NCBI GenBank assembly: GCA_016463225.1
Contig: JAEMRT010000006.1
Coordinates: forward strand, 32,917 to 96,916
Length of the DNA stretch: 64,000 nt
Origin: Sphingopyxis sp.
GTDB taxonomy: Bacteria > Pseudomonadota > Alphaproteobacteria > Sphingomonadales > Sphingomonadaceae
Reading direction: 5' to 3'
The notes below the pieces were generated by a model. The model was not told the origin of the DNA and did no database searches. It saw nothing but the letters and a program-made list of their open reading frames with translations. Shown here one piece after another: positions 20,070 to 29,388 of the stretch. The position numbers and the translations under genes were made by a program. Every line of letters begins with the position of its first letter. Positions within the stretch are counted from its first letter, which is position 1.

Positions 20070-23000
20070 ATGAGACACGGGCGAAGGGGTGATATAGTGA
20101 GGCGTGCAATTTGGGAGGCATGGGGACTGGCAACGGCGATTGCGCTGGCGATCCCCGCGGCGCGTGCGGCGGACCAGCCGACGCTGCCGATGAAGCCGGC
20201 GCGCGCACTGGATTACGAGGTGTCGAGCGGCACGTTCATGTCGCTCGCGGTATCCCCCGACGGCAAGACGATGATGTTCGACATGCTCGGGGAGATCTAT
20301 TCGCTACCGATGGAGGGTGGGCGCGCGGTTCCGATCGCCACCGGCATGGCTTTCGAAGTGCAGCCAAGCTTCTCACCGGACGGCAAATGGATCGCCTATG
20401 TCAGCGACAGATCTGGCGGCGACAATGTCTGGATCGCGCGCGCCGATGGTAGCGGCGCGCGGCGGATCAGCACGGAAGATGAGGGCGCCGTGCGCACCTC
20501 GCCCGAATGGAGCGCCGACGGCAAATCGGTCTATGTCAGCCGCTATCGTATCCGTATCGACCGGTACGAGTTGTGGCGCCACCCGGTCGGCGGCGGGCCT
20601 GGCGCGCTGGTCGCGCCGGCGAAGCTGGAGAACGACGCGTCGCGCGCGGCGTGGCAGAGCACGCTGGGCGCGAGCGCATCACGCGACGGCAAATATCTCT
20701 ATTACGCGCGGCGCACCGGTGACCTGTCGTTCGACGCGCCGGTCCCTTGGACGATCGTCCGTCGCGATCTGGCCAGCGGCGCCGAGGAGACGGTCGTCGG
20801 CAGTTCTGGCGGGCGCGAGGCCGGGGACGAGACATTTTTTCGTCCTGCCATCTCGCCCGACGGCAAATTGCTGGCCTATGCAACGCGGCGCATGGCCGAA
20901 ACACGGCTGCGCATCCGCGACCTGGAGACCGGCGTTGACCGCGATCTCGGCCCCGCGCCGCTCGACCTGATGAACGGCGCGGCGTCGCTCGACCTTATCC
21001 CGCGCTACAGTTTCACTCTGGATGGCAAAGCCATCCTTATCGCCTGTCAGGGCAGGATCGAGCGCCGGGCGGTTGACGGTTCGGGGGTGACGCCGATCCC
21101 GTTCAAGGCGCGGCTGCGATTGGCAGTAGGGGCAAGCACGCGCATCGGCTTCCGCGAGGATACCGGGCCGGTAAGGGCCAAGTTGCTACAAGGGACAAAC
21201 CCGTCGCCGGATGGCGGCCGCGTCGCCTATGCCGCACTGGGCAGCGTCTATGTCCAGACCATCCATGGCGGCCCAGCTATGCGGCTGCCGATCGATGGTG
21301 ATCCGCCATCGCTTCCCGCGTGGAGCCCCGACGGGTCGCGGATTGCCTACGTAACCTGGGGCGAGCGCACCGGCGGTGCGGTGTGGACGATCGCGACCGA
21401 CGGATCGGGCGCGGCGATCAAGGTCAGCGATCTGCCGGCCTTTTATTCGCATCCCGCGTTCACGCCCGATGGAAAGACCATCTTGGTCGTCCGCTCGCCC
21501 GCCGCGGCGCGTCAGCAGTCGAGTTTCGAATTCGGCACCGTGCGCCAAGGCGAGTTGGTCGCGATACCTGCCGGTGGCGGCCCAGCACGAGTAGTTGCAG
21601 AAGGGTTTTTCGGGCAGCGCCCGCATTTTGTGAACGGTCAGCTCGACGCCGCCTATCTGCTCGGCGACGCCGGACTGGTCGCGGTAGATCTTGTAACCGG
21701 CGCGCAGCGCAGGGTCGCGGCCGTGGAAGCGCAGGGCTATTATTTCACGGACCTGCCCGCCGACGCCGACGACATCCGTATCAGCCCCGACGGCAAATGG
21801 CTCGCGGCGCAGACGAGCGAACAGCTTTACGTGCTGCCCGTGCCGACCGATCCGACGGTTGCGATCGACCTGACCGCACCCGGCAATAGCGGTCGCAAGG
21901 TTACCCGTATGGGCGCCGATTTCTTCGACTGGCGGGCGGACGGCAGCCTGATCTGGTCGGTCGGCAATTATCTGCAGATTCTGCCCAGCGCGGCCGCCCC
22001 GCTTCCCACCAGCCATGTCGAATTGATCGCCGAACTGCCCCGCGCGCGACCGATGGGAAATATCCTGCTGCGCGGGGCGCGTGCGCTCACGATGGCGGCA
22101 GGCGATCAGGTGATCAACGATGCCGACATCCTGATCGCCGGCGACCGCATTGCTGCCATCGGCCCGCGCGGCAGCTTTGCGGTTCCTGCCGCCACACCGA
22201 CGCGCGAACTCGGCGGCAAGACCGTTGCGCCTGGCTTCATCGACGCGCACGACCATATCGGCGGCATTCGGCGCAACGTCATCGGTTACGAAGAATGGGA
22301 TCTGCACGCGCGGCTCGCGTTCGGCGTTACGACGTCGTTCGATCCGTCGACGCTGGGCATCGATCAGATCGCTTATCAGGACCTGATCGATGTCGGCCTG
22401 ATCGTTGGACCACGACTGCGTTCGACCGGGCCGGCATTGTTTTCGAAGGAACGATTGACCTCGCTCGACCAGGTGCGCGGCGTGCTCCAGCGCTATCGCG
22501 ACGCGTGGGGTCTTCGCAACATCAAGCAATATCGCGGCGAGAGCCGCATCGTGCGCCAGTGGATCGCCATGGCGGCGCGCGAGCAGGGACTGCTCCCGAC
22601 CACCGAGGGCAGCCACAATCCGAAGCTGATCCTGAGCCAGATCATCGACGGTTATGCGGGCAACGAACATGCGCTGCCGATCGCGCCATTCGGCGAAGAT
22701 GTGGTGAAGCTCTATCAGCTGATGCGCACCAGCTATGTCGCCACATTGTTGATCAACACAAGCGGGCCGGCGGGGCGGAACTATTATGTCGACAAATACG
22801 ACCCTGCGCTCGATGCGAAGGTGAAGCGATTCTGGTCGCCTGCTGCGATCTCCCACAAGCTCGCCCATCGTGATTGGGCATCGCTCGACGCATCGCGGAT
22901 GCCCGCACTTGCTGCCGACGCCGCCCTGCTGGCGAAGAACGGCGCATTGGTCGGTATGGGATCGCATGGCGATGAGCCGGGAATAGGCTATCATTATGAA

Positions 23001-23312
23001 ATGGAAGCGCACGCGCTGGGCGGCATGAAGCCGATGGCGATCCTTCATGCGGCCACCGCGGGTTCGGCTGAGACCATCGGCAGGCTGGCCGACATGGGGA
23101 CGCTCGAACCGGGAAAATATGCCGATCTCGTCATTTTCGACGCCGATCCGCTGGTCGATATCCGCAATAGCCGAACGGTCAAGCTGGTCATGCGCGGCGG
23201 ACATCTGTTCGACGCCGATACGCTGGACGAATTATGGCCCGTCGAACGCAAACTGCCTCCGCCATGGTTCGCCGAAGGCGAAAAGGAGATGCAATGGCTG
23301 CCCGCGAAATGA
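20070..23312 (+). CDS. TolB-like beta-propeller + amidohydrolase fusion protein
   Basis: Repeated SPDGK propeller blades, then KTVAPGFIDAHDHIGG and LEPGKYADLVIFDADPL; true start may be about 20097. Confidence 0.9.
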   Translation: MRHGRRGDIVRRAIWEAWGLATAIALAIPAARAADQPTLPMKPARALDYEVSSGTFMSLAVSPDGKTMMFDMLGEIYSLPMEGGRAVPIATGMAFEVQPSFSPDGKWIAYVSDRSGGDNVWIARADGSGARRISTEDEGAVRTSPEWSADGKSVYVSRYRIRIDRYELWRHPVGGGPGALVAPAKLENDASRAAWQSTLGASASRDGKYLYYARRTGDLSFDAPVPWTIVRRDLASGAEETVVGSSGGREAGDETFFRPAISPDGKLLAYATRRMAETRLRIRDLETGVDRDLGPAPLDLMNGAASLDLIPRYSFTLDGKAILIACQGRIERRAVDGSGVTPIPFKARLRLAVGASTRIGFREDTGPVRAKLLQGTNPSPDGGRVAYAALGSVYVQTIHGGPAMRLPIDGDPPSLPAWSPDGSRIAYVTWGERTGGAVWTIATDGSGAAIKVSDLPAFYSHPAFTPDGKTILVVRSPAAARQQSSFEFGTVRQGELVAIPAGGGPARVVAEGFFGQRPHFVNGQLDAAYLLGDAGLVAVDLVTGAQRRVAAVEAQGYYFTDLPADADDIRISPDGKWLAAQTSEQLYVLPVPTDPTVAIDLTAPGNSGRKVTRMGADFFDWRADGSLIWSVGNYLQILPSAAAPLPTSHVELIAELPRARPMGNILLRGARALTMAAGDQVINDADILIAGDRIAAIGPRGSFAVPAATPTRELGGKTVAPGFIDAHDHIGGIRRNVIGYEEWDLHARLAFGVTTSFDPSTLGIDQIAYQDLIDVGLIVGPRLRSTGPALFSKERLTSLDQVRGVLQRYRDAWGLRNIKQYRGESRIVRQWIAMAAREQGLLPTTEGSHNPKLILSQIIDGYAGNEHALPIAPFGEDVVKLYQLMRTSYVATLLINTSGPAGRNYYVDKYDPALDAKVKRFWSPAAISHKLAHRDWASLDASRMPALAADAALLAKNGALVGMGSHGDEPGIGYHYEMEAHALGGMKPMAILHAATAGSAETIGRLADMGTLEPGKYADLVIFDADPLVDIRNSRTVKLVMRGGHLFDADTLDELWPVERKLPPPWFAEGEKEMQWLPAK

Positions 23313-24256
23313 CCATAGACCCCGAGATCCAGCGCTTTCTCGACGAGATGAAAGCGGGTTGGGCGAAGCATCCTTCATTCGGCACGCTGAGCTTTCCCGA
23401 GCAGCGCGCGGTGTCGGAGCAGGTGCGCGCGCGGTGGACCGAGGGCGGGCCGGTCATGGCGGAAACGCGCGAGCTGCGTTTCGACGCAGGGGCGGGGGGC
23501 CTTCGTATCCGTATCTATCGTCCCGAAGCCGTCGGCACCGCGGCGCCGGCGCTCGTCTATCTGCACGGCGGCGGCTTCACGCTGTTCTCGATCGACACGC
23601 ACGACCGGCTGATGCGCGAATATGCCGCAGCCGGCGGCTTTGTCGTGATCGGCGTGGATTACCCGCTATCGCCCGAATATAAATATCCGGTCGCGCTCGA
23701 CCGGATCGAGGCGCTGATTCTGTGGCTCAAGGATCATGGCGCTGATTGGGGAATCGACCCGGCACGCCTGGCGATGGGAGGCGACTCCGCTGGCGCCAAC
23801 CTGTCATTCGCAACGGCGTTGCGTTTGCGCGCGCTGGGCGAAGCGCTGCTCGTTCGGGCAATTCTTTCCAACTATGGCTATTTCTCGACTGAGGTGTCGG
23901 ACGAGGCCGAGGCGCGGTTCGGCGGCCCGGGCTCAATCATGGATCGCGCCGAGGCGCAGAGCTACTATGCCAATTATCTTGGCAACTGGGGCATCGAATC
24001 GCGCGATCCGCTCGTTTGCCCGCTGCTCGCCGACATGACCGGCATGCCGCCCGTCTTTCTGGTGATCCCCGAATGCGATCTGTTGACCGAACAATCGATC
24101 GCCATGGCGGCATCGTTGCGCGAGGCAGGGGTTGAGACGGAGGCGAAAATCTACGCGGGCGCGACGCACAGTTTTCTCGAAGCGATGTCGGTGGCACAGA
24201 TCGCACGCAATGCGATCAAGGATGGCGCCCAATTTGTCAGCCGCCGTCTGACCTGA
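23294..24256 (+). CDS. Alpha/beta hydrolase (HSL/lipase family)
   Basis: LVYLHGGGFTLFSIDTHDRLMREYAA; GGDSAGANLS. Confidence 0.92.
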   Translation: MAAREMTIDPEIQRFLDEMKAGWAKHPSFGTLSFPEQRAVSEQVRARWTEGGPVMAETRELRFDAGAGGLRIRIYRPEAVGTAAPALVYLHGGGFTLFSIDTHDRLMREYAAAGGFVVIGVDYPLSPEYKYPVALDRIEALILWLKDHGADWGIDPARLAMGGDSAGANLSFATALRLRALGEALLVRAILSNYGYFSTEVSDEAEARFGGPGSIMDRAEAQSYYANYLGNWGIESRDPLVCPLLADMTGMPPVFLVIPECDLLTEQSIAMAASLREAGVETEAKIYAGATHSFLEAMSVAQIARNAIKDGAQFVSRRLT

Positions 24257-24541
24257 TCCATCTTGCGGGAACCACCCCGCATCCGTGCGCAATTTTAAGC
24301 CTATTCAAGCGCGGTTACTACACGCCTGAATCATTTGGGTGAGCGCGGACACCCACTATCGCAATTGTCTCATGGAAATCTGAGGGGCGCTGACGGTAAT
24401 TGGAGCCTCGGTTGATCTAGCGCTTTCGGATTGCTCCTTACGTCCGCTAATTCCAATGGGTGGCCGTAAGCCGACGGCCGGGTATCGGCCATCGTTGCGT
24501 GGAATGGACGCCTCAGTGCGGCGCGGCGACGTTTTTTCCGC

Positions 24542-25615
24542 CTACGGCAGAATCGTCTGATAACGTGGGTCCAAATTAATTGCCTGTTGTTCGTCTGCGC
24601 TGGCGCGCTTGGGATCGCCATATTTCCTGAGTAGGACGCTGCGGTTGTAATAGGCGCGCGCCGACTTTGGCGATAGTTGCACCGCACGGTCAAGGTCGGC
24701 GAGCGCGGCCTCGCTATCGCCCTGGCTATCATGCGCGAGGCCGCGATTGAGATAGGCGACCGAAAGATTCGGCGCGACGGCGATCGCCTCGCCGAACGCA
24801 GCGACCGCCTTGTCGAGATTGCCGTCCCAGGCCTGTTTGAGGCCATCGGAAAGATGGGCATCGGCCTGACGTCGTACCGCTTTGGGCGCCTTGTCGGCGA
24901 GCTTCTGGCATCGCTGCAAGGCCTGGCGCGGGTCGTTCACCGTGCAGGCGTTCCAGTCGCCGCGGCCGATCGGTCTGCTTTTCGACATGCGCGTGCCGGT
25001 GACAACGACTTCTCGCCCGTCGCGCGAATATTCATCGGCCGACACGACCGAAAGGGCGGTCGGCGCATCTTGCAACTGGGCCGCCGATCTTGTCCGTCCT
25101 TGGACCAATATGGGTGCGGCCTCTTCGGCACGCATCGCTGGCGGCGGGGGCGGCGCGAGAGGCGCGGCCTGCGCGATCTCGATCCGCTTGGTCGTCGGCG
25201 CGGCCTCGTCCAGACGGGAGAGCGGCGGGGAAACGTTGGCTGAGGCGGCTGCGGTGACGGGCCGCGTCGCCGCCGGATTCACGGCCGGTGCCGCGGCGAT
25301 CTCGCGCTTGGCGGCAGGCGCCTCTATTTTCGTTTCGGGCAGAAGCTGTTCGTCGGCTGCCGGCGTGAAGGGGAGCGGCCCCCTCAAGGCGAAGGGCAGG
25401 CCGATCGCGACGACCATCAGGGCGGCGGTCAGTAGCCCGGCCTGTGGGCGTTGAAGCTTTTTCCACCAGGATACCGCCGCGCGCTGCGGCCTGTGCTTCG
25501 GAACGGGAGCGCCGTCGAAGCGCGCGAGCGCCCCGGCGATCGCGGCTTCGCGCGGTTTTGGCGCAGCTGGCGGCGGATCGGGCAACATCGCCCGGATATC
25601 GTCGTCGCCGGTCAT
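24542..25615 (-). CDS. TPR-repeat protein with N-terminal membrane anchor
   Basis: VAYLNRGLAHDSQGDSEAALADLDRAVQLSPKSARAYYNRSVLLRKYGD. Confidence 0.8.
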   Translation of the reverse strand: MTGDDDIRAMLPDPPPAAPKPREAAIAGALARFDGAPVPKHRPQRAAVSWWKKLQRPQAGLLTAALMVVAIGLPFALRGPLPFTPAADEQLLPETKIEAPAAKREIAAAPAVNPAATRPVTAAASANVSPPLSRLDEAAPTTKRIEIAQAAPLAPPPPPAMRAEEAAPILVQGRTRSAAQLQDAPTALSVVSADEYSRDGREVVVTGTRMSKSRPIGRGDWNACTVNDPRQALQRCQKLADKAPKAVRRQADAHLSDGLKQAWDGNLDKAVAAFGEAIAVAPNLSVAYLNRGLAHDSQGDSEAALADLDRAVQLSPKSARAYYNRSVLLRKYGDPKRASADEQQAINLDPRYQTILP

Positions 25616-25763
25616 CGACGTTTTCCGTCGGTCGGCAGGCCTTCACAGCCGCCTGGACTATTGGGAAGGGGCATCGGCATTATCTTGCTTATACGCAGAA
25701 TTGCCCGGCGGTCGATACGGCGACGCTTGCGCTGAAGCGCCGCCGTATCGGAGTCCGCCAGCG

Positions 25764-27542
25764 CTATTGGTCCAGCCGCGCCATCGCGCCGGCGGTCTTG
25801 GCCGCGCGGACGAGATTGACCAGCTCCATGCGGTACCCGAACTCGTCGCGCCCTCGTGCGCCGCCGAGAATGCGGAGCACATCGTCAAGGGTCATCGGGC
25901 CATTATATTTGCCGCCGCGGAGCAGTTCGGCGAAGGATGCGACCCCCGCGGCGAAGCGCGCATCCTGCGGCGCGTCTTCGAAGCGCGCGAACTCCACGCC
26001 GCGGTTAATCGGTGTCGCGATCAGCTGACTCGTCTCCGATTTCGGCAGTTTGTAGCGGATCTTGACGAAGCCATATTCGCCCGCGCGGCCCGCATCGGCG
26101 ATCTGCGCGGCCGGCTTGGCATAGCGCAGACCGCCGATCGCGCGCGGCCCGCCGACGGGTACGATCTCATAGATCGCTGTCACCGTCTGGCCCGAACCGA
26201 CATCGCCGGCATCGACCTTGTCGTTGTCGAAATCCTCGCGCTTCAGCATCCGCGTCTCATATCCGACGAGCCGATATTCGGCGACCGTCGCCGGGTTGAA
26301 TTCGACCTGGATCTTCACATCCTTGGCTATCGGAAAAAGCGTCGAGGTCGCTTCGTCGACAAGCGTTTTGCGCGCCTCAGCGAGCGTGTCGATATAGGCG
26401 GCGGCGCCATTGCCGTTCTGGGCCAGCGTCTGCATCAGCGCGTCGTTGTAATTGCCCATGCCGAAGCCGAGCACCGACAGGAAAATGCCCTTGCTGCGTT
26501 CGCGCTCGATATAACCCTTCAGCTCATTCTGGTCGGTGATGCCGACGTTGAAATCGCCGTCGGTCGCCAGAATGACGCGGTTGACGCCGCGCGGATCAAG
26601 ATTGCGTTCGGCGAGCGCATAGGCCTGACGAATGCCTTCGGCCCCGGCGGTGCTGCCCCCAGCGCCAAGTTGGTCGAGAGCCGCCAGGATCTTGCCCTTT
26701 TGGCTCGCCGGGGTCGGCTCGAGCGCGGTGCCCGCGCTGCCGGCATAGGTGACGATCGAGAACCGGTCGTTGCCATCAAGCTGTTCGAGCAGCATCGCGA
26801 GCGACTGTTTGACCAAGGGCAGCTTGGCGGGATCGTTCATCGAACCCGAAGTGTCGACAAGGAAGACGAGGTTCGCGCGCGGCCGCGTTTCGCGCCCGAC
26901 CGCAAAGCCCTTGATGCCGACGCGCACCAGCTTGCGTCCTTCGGTCCAGGGGCTGGGGAACACCGCGACATCGGTACCGAATGGCCGCTCAGCGCTTTGC
27001 GGCGCGGCATAATCATAGGGGAAATAGTTGACCAGTTCCTCGGTCCGTACCGCAGCAGGCTGGGGCAGCGTGTTGCGGTTCAGCGATGCGCGAACGAAGG
27101 AATAGGAGGCGGTGTCGACATCGATCGAAAAGGTCGACACGGGTTCGTCGAGCGCGACCTTGAACGCATTCTGCTCGGTCACCGTGAATTTGTCACGGCC
27201 CACGTCCTGATAAAAGGGCGTCGTCAGATCAGCACGCGGCGCGACCGCGCGCACGTAGCTTCCCGTCGCGACAACTTTGCCGGCGGTTGGCGGAGGCGGT
27301 GCAGCTGAAAGTCTTTCGGTTGAGATTGCGGTGACCGCAACCGGGGTATCCTGAAGATACTCCTGACCCGGCCGCCCCGTAACGACGATATCGCGCACCT
27401 CGTCGGCCTCGACTCGCTGGGCGGTGACGACGATATTCGGGGACGACGCCGCGGAAGGCGACGCGACGTCTTGCGATTGGGAACAGGCAGTGACGAGTGA
27501 GATCGACAGCCCTGTGGTCAGCATCAGATGAAAACGGGACAT
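25764..27542 (-). CDS. VWA domain-containing lipoprotein (DUF3520-type C-terminus)
   Basis: NLVFLVDTSGSMNDPAKLPLVKQSLAMLLEQL; VNYFPYDYAAP; lipobox-like VTACSQ. Confidence 0.9.
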   Translation of the reverse strand: MSRFHLMLTTGLSISLVTACSQSQDVASPSAASSPNIVVTAQRVEADEVRDIVVTGRPGQEYLQDTPVAVTAISTERLSAAPPPPTAGKVVATGSYVRAVAPRADLTTPFYQDVGRDKFTVTEQNAFKVALDEPVSTFSIDVDTASYSFVRASLNRNTLPQPAAVRTEELVNYFPYDYAAPQSAERPFGTDVAVFPSPWTEGRKLVRVGIKGFAVGRETRPRANLVFLVDTSGSMNDPAKLPLVKQSLAMLLEQLDGNDRFSIVTYAGSAGTALEPTPASQKGKILAALDQLGAGGSTAGAEGIRQAYALAERNLDPRGVNRVILATDGDFNVGITDQNELKGYIERERSKGIFLSVLGFGMGNYNDALMQTLAQNGNGAAAYIDTLAEARKTLVDEATSTLFPIAKDVKIQVEFNPATVAEYRLVGYETRMLKREDFDNDKVDAGDVGSGQTVTAIYEIVPVGGPRAIGGLRYAKPAAQIADAGRAGEYGFVKIRYKLPKSETSQLIATPINRGVEFARFEDAPQDARFAAGVASFAELLRGGKYNGPMTLDDVLRILGGARGRDEFGYRMELVNLVRAAKTAGAMARLDQ

Positions 27543-27651
27543 AGAATGTCTCCCTGGCAACTGCGGTGCAAAATTGCCCGCATGTTCCTGAGATGCGCGG
27601 GCGCCGGAAATCCTTGGCGGCCTCGCGAAAAAATTCGGGGAGATTTGGAGT

Positions 27652-28188
27652 TTAGTCTTCCGTACCGGCATTGGGCGCAATCTGGCGCCGGATCTCATGC
27701 ATCCGCCACGACACCGTCGCTTCGGCGATTCCCAGGATCTGTGCGGCTTCGCCATGCGTCAACTGCTGACCCGCGACGAGGATCGCCGTGTCGCGAAGCT
27801 CGGGCTTCAGCCGCGAAATCGCGCTCTCGATCCAGATCGCGTCATAGAGATCGCGCCCGTCCGGCCCTTTGGTCAGCCCCGCCATGACGCTCAGCTTGCT
27901 GGCGAATCGCGTAAAGGCCGAGCGTTGCCGCCGGAAATCGCGGCAGGCGTTGAAGACGATGCTGCATAGCCATGTCGTAAACTTCGCGTCGCCGCGAAAG
28001 TCGCCAAGCCTTTCGGCGAGGATACAGCAGACGTCCTGCGCGATATCGTCGGCGTCGGAGCGCGACCCCGTCAGCTGCCATGCGAGGCCGTGGATGCGGT
28101 CATAATGGCGCCGGAGCAGTGCGGCGAAGGCATCGCGATCGCCGGCAATCGCCGCCTTTACGATATTCGGATCGTCGCCGACCGCCAT
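27652..28188 (-). CDS. ECF-type RNA polymerase sigma factor
   Basis: [37 protein letters not shown]; region 4 [25 protein letters not shown]. Confidence 0.9.
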   Translation of the reverse strand: MAVGDDPNIVKAAIAGDRDAFAALLRRHYDRIHGLAWQLTGSRSDADDIAQDVCCILAERLGDFRGDAKFTTWLCSIVFNACRDFRRQRSAFTRFASKLSVMAGLTKGPDGRDLYDAIWIESAISRLKPELRDTAILVAGQQLTHGEAAQILGIAEATVSWRMHEIRRQIAPNAGTED

Positions 28189-28455
28189 ATGTCAGCGGCG
28201 TATGCGCTGCGGGCAATCGGGACTGTCTGCGAACGGGAAGTATCTCCCGGGCCAAATATGTCCCCCGTATCGCGCCATTGCGATGGTTGTGCCTCAACGG
28301 CCGCACGAAGGCTATACCATAGTTGGTCCCGCTTTCGGTTCGAGACACGCCAGTGTCGCGCCGTCTCAAGGAGAATATTGCCGGTCGCGTGCGTGGTCTG
28401 CATTTGAATTTCTCATGCCGGAAGCGTTCGGTCGGCAAACGGCCAAAGCTCGCCG

Positions 28456-29388
28456 TCATTCCTGCATCCCGAAATACCGCAGCACTTCGTTCTTGAATTC
28501 AAGCGTCAGGCGCGAGGGCCGTGACACGTTTGATACCGCAAAGGCATATTCGTGCAGGATCGGTGGATCGAAAGCGCGCGCAACCAGTGGTTTGTGCAGA
28601 TAGGGTTTGACCAGCAAAGCATTGAGGATCGCCATGCCGTTGCCATGCGCTGCCAAAGCGCAGGCCGAGCCATGGGTATGCGTTTCTACCGCGACGACAG
28701 GGCGCAGCCCGAAGGCGGCGAAGCTGCTGTCGACCTGCGTGCGCCAATGGCGTCCGGCGCCGAGCAGGATCAGCGGGTGCTGGCCTATATCGGGGGGCGT
28801 GATCGTTTCAAGCGACGCCAGTGGGTGATCTTCGTGCATCACGCACACCGAACCGCTCGATACGATCTGCTGAATGGCAAGATCGCTCTCGTCGGTCGGC
28901 AGTTTCAGGAACCCGCAGTCGACATAGCGCATCGCGATCATTGTCCGCGCCGTTTCGACGCTGCGCGAATCGATGCTGAATTCGACCCCGGGAAACCGTT
29001 CGCGAAACCGCGAGACGATGTCGGGCAATATGCCTTCGGCAAAGCTGGGTGGCGCGACAATGCGGATCGTCCCCGCCGAATAGCCGGCGATATCGCGGAC
29101 CAGACTGTTGAACCGGTCGAGGCTGGACAGCGTCAGCTCGACCTCCTGGATTAGCTTGATACCGTCGGCGGTCGGCACCAGCTTACCGCGATCGCGATAG
29201 AACAGGTCGAAGCCGACATTGGCTTCCAGCTGGGCGATCAGGCGGCTGACGGCGGGCTGCGACAGCGACAATTGTTTGCCTGCGGCGGTCGCCGATCCGG
29301 TTCGCATGATCTCTGAAAACACGCGCAGCGCGCGAAAGCTGACATCCTTGTCGGGGGACAGGCCGGGCGGCGTCGGCAGCTTGTCCAT
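28456..29388 (-). CDS. LysR family transcriptional regulator
   Basis: SFRALRVFSEIMRTGSATAAGKQLSLSQPAVSRLIAQLE; ATGA overlap with upstream gene. Confidence 0.92.
   Translation of the reverse strand: MDKLPTPPGLSPDKDVSFRALRVFSEIMRTGSATAAGKQLSLSQPAVSRLIAQLEANVGFDLFYRDRGKLVPTADGIKLIQEVELTLSSLDRFNSLVRDIAGYSAGTIRIVAPPSFAEGILPDIVSRFRERFPGVEFSIDSRSVETARTMIAMRYVDCGFLKLPTDESDLAIQQIVSSGSVCVMHEDHPLASLETITPPDIGQHPLILLGAGRHWRTQVDSSFAAFGLRPVVAVETHTHGSACALAAHGNGMAILNALLVKPYLHKPLVARAFDPPILHEYAFAVSNVSRPSRLTLEFKNEVLRYFGMQE

Noticed and set aside
21186-23204. 672-aa minus-strand ORF
   Set aside because: Antisense to the propeller-amidohydrolase gene; no recognisable family motifs.
25701-27308. 535-aa plus-strand ORF
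   Set aside because: Antisense to the VWA gene; shadow-ORF composition.
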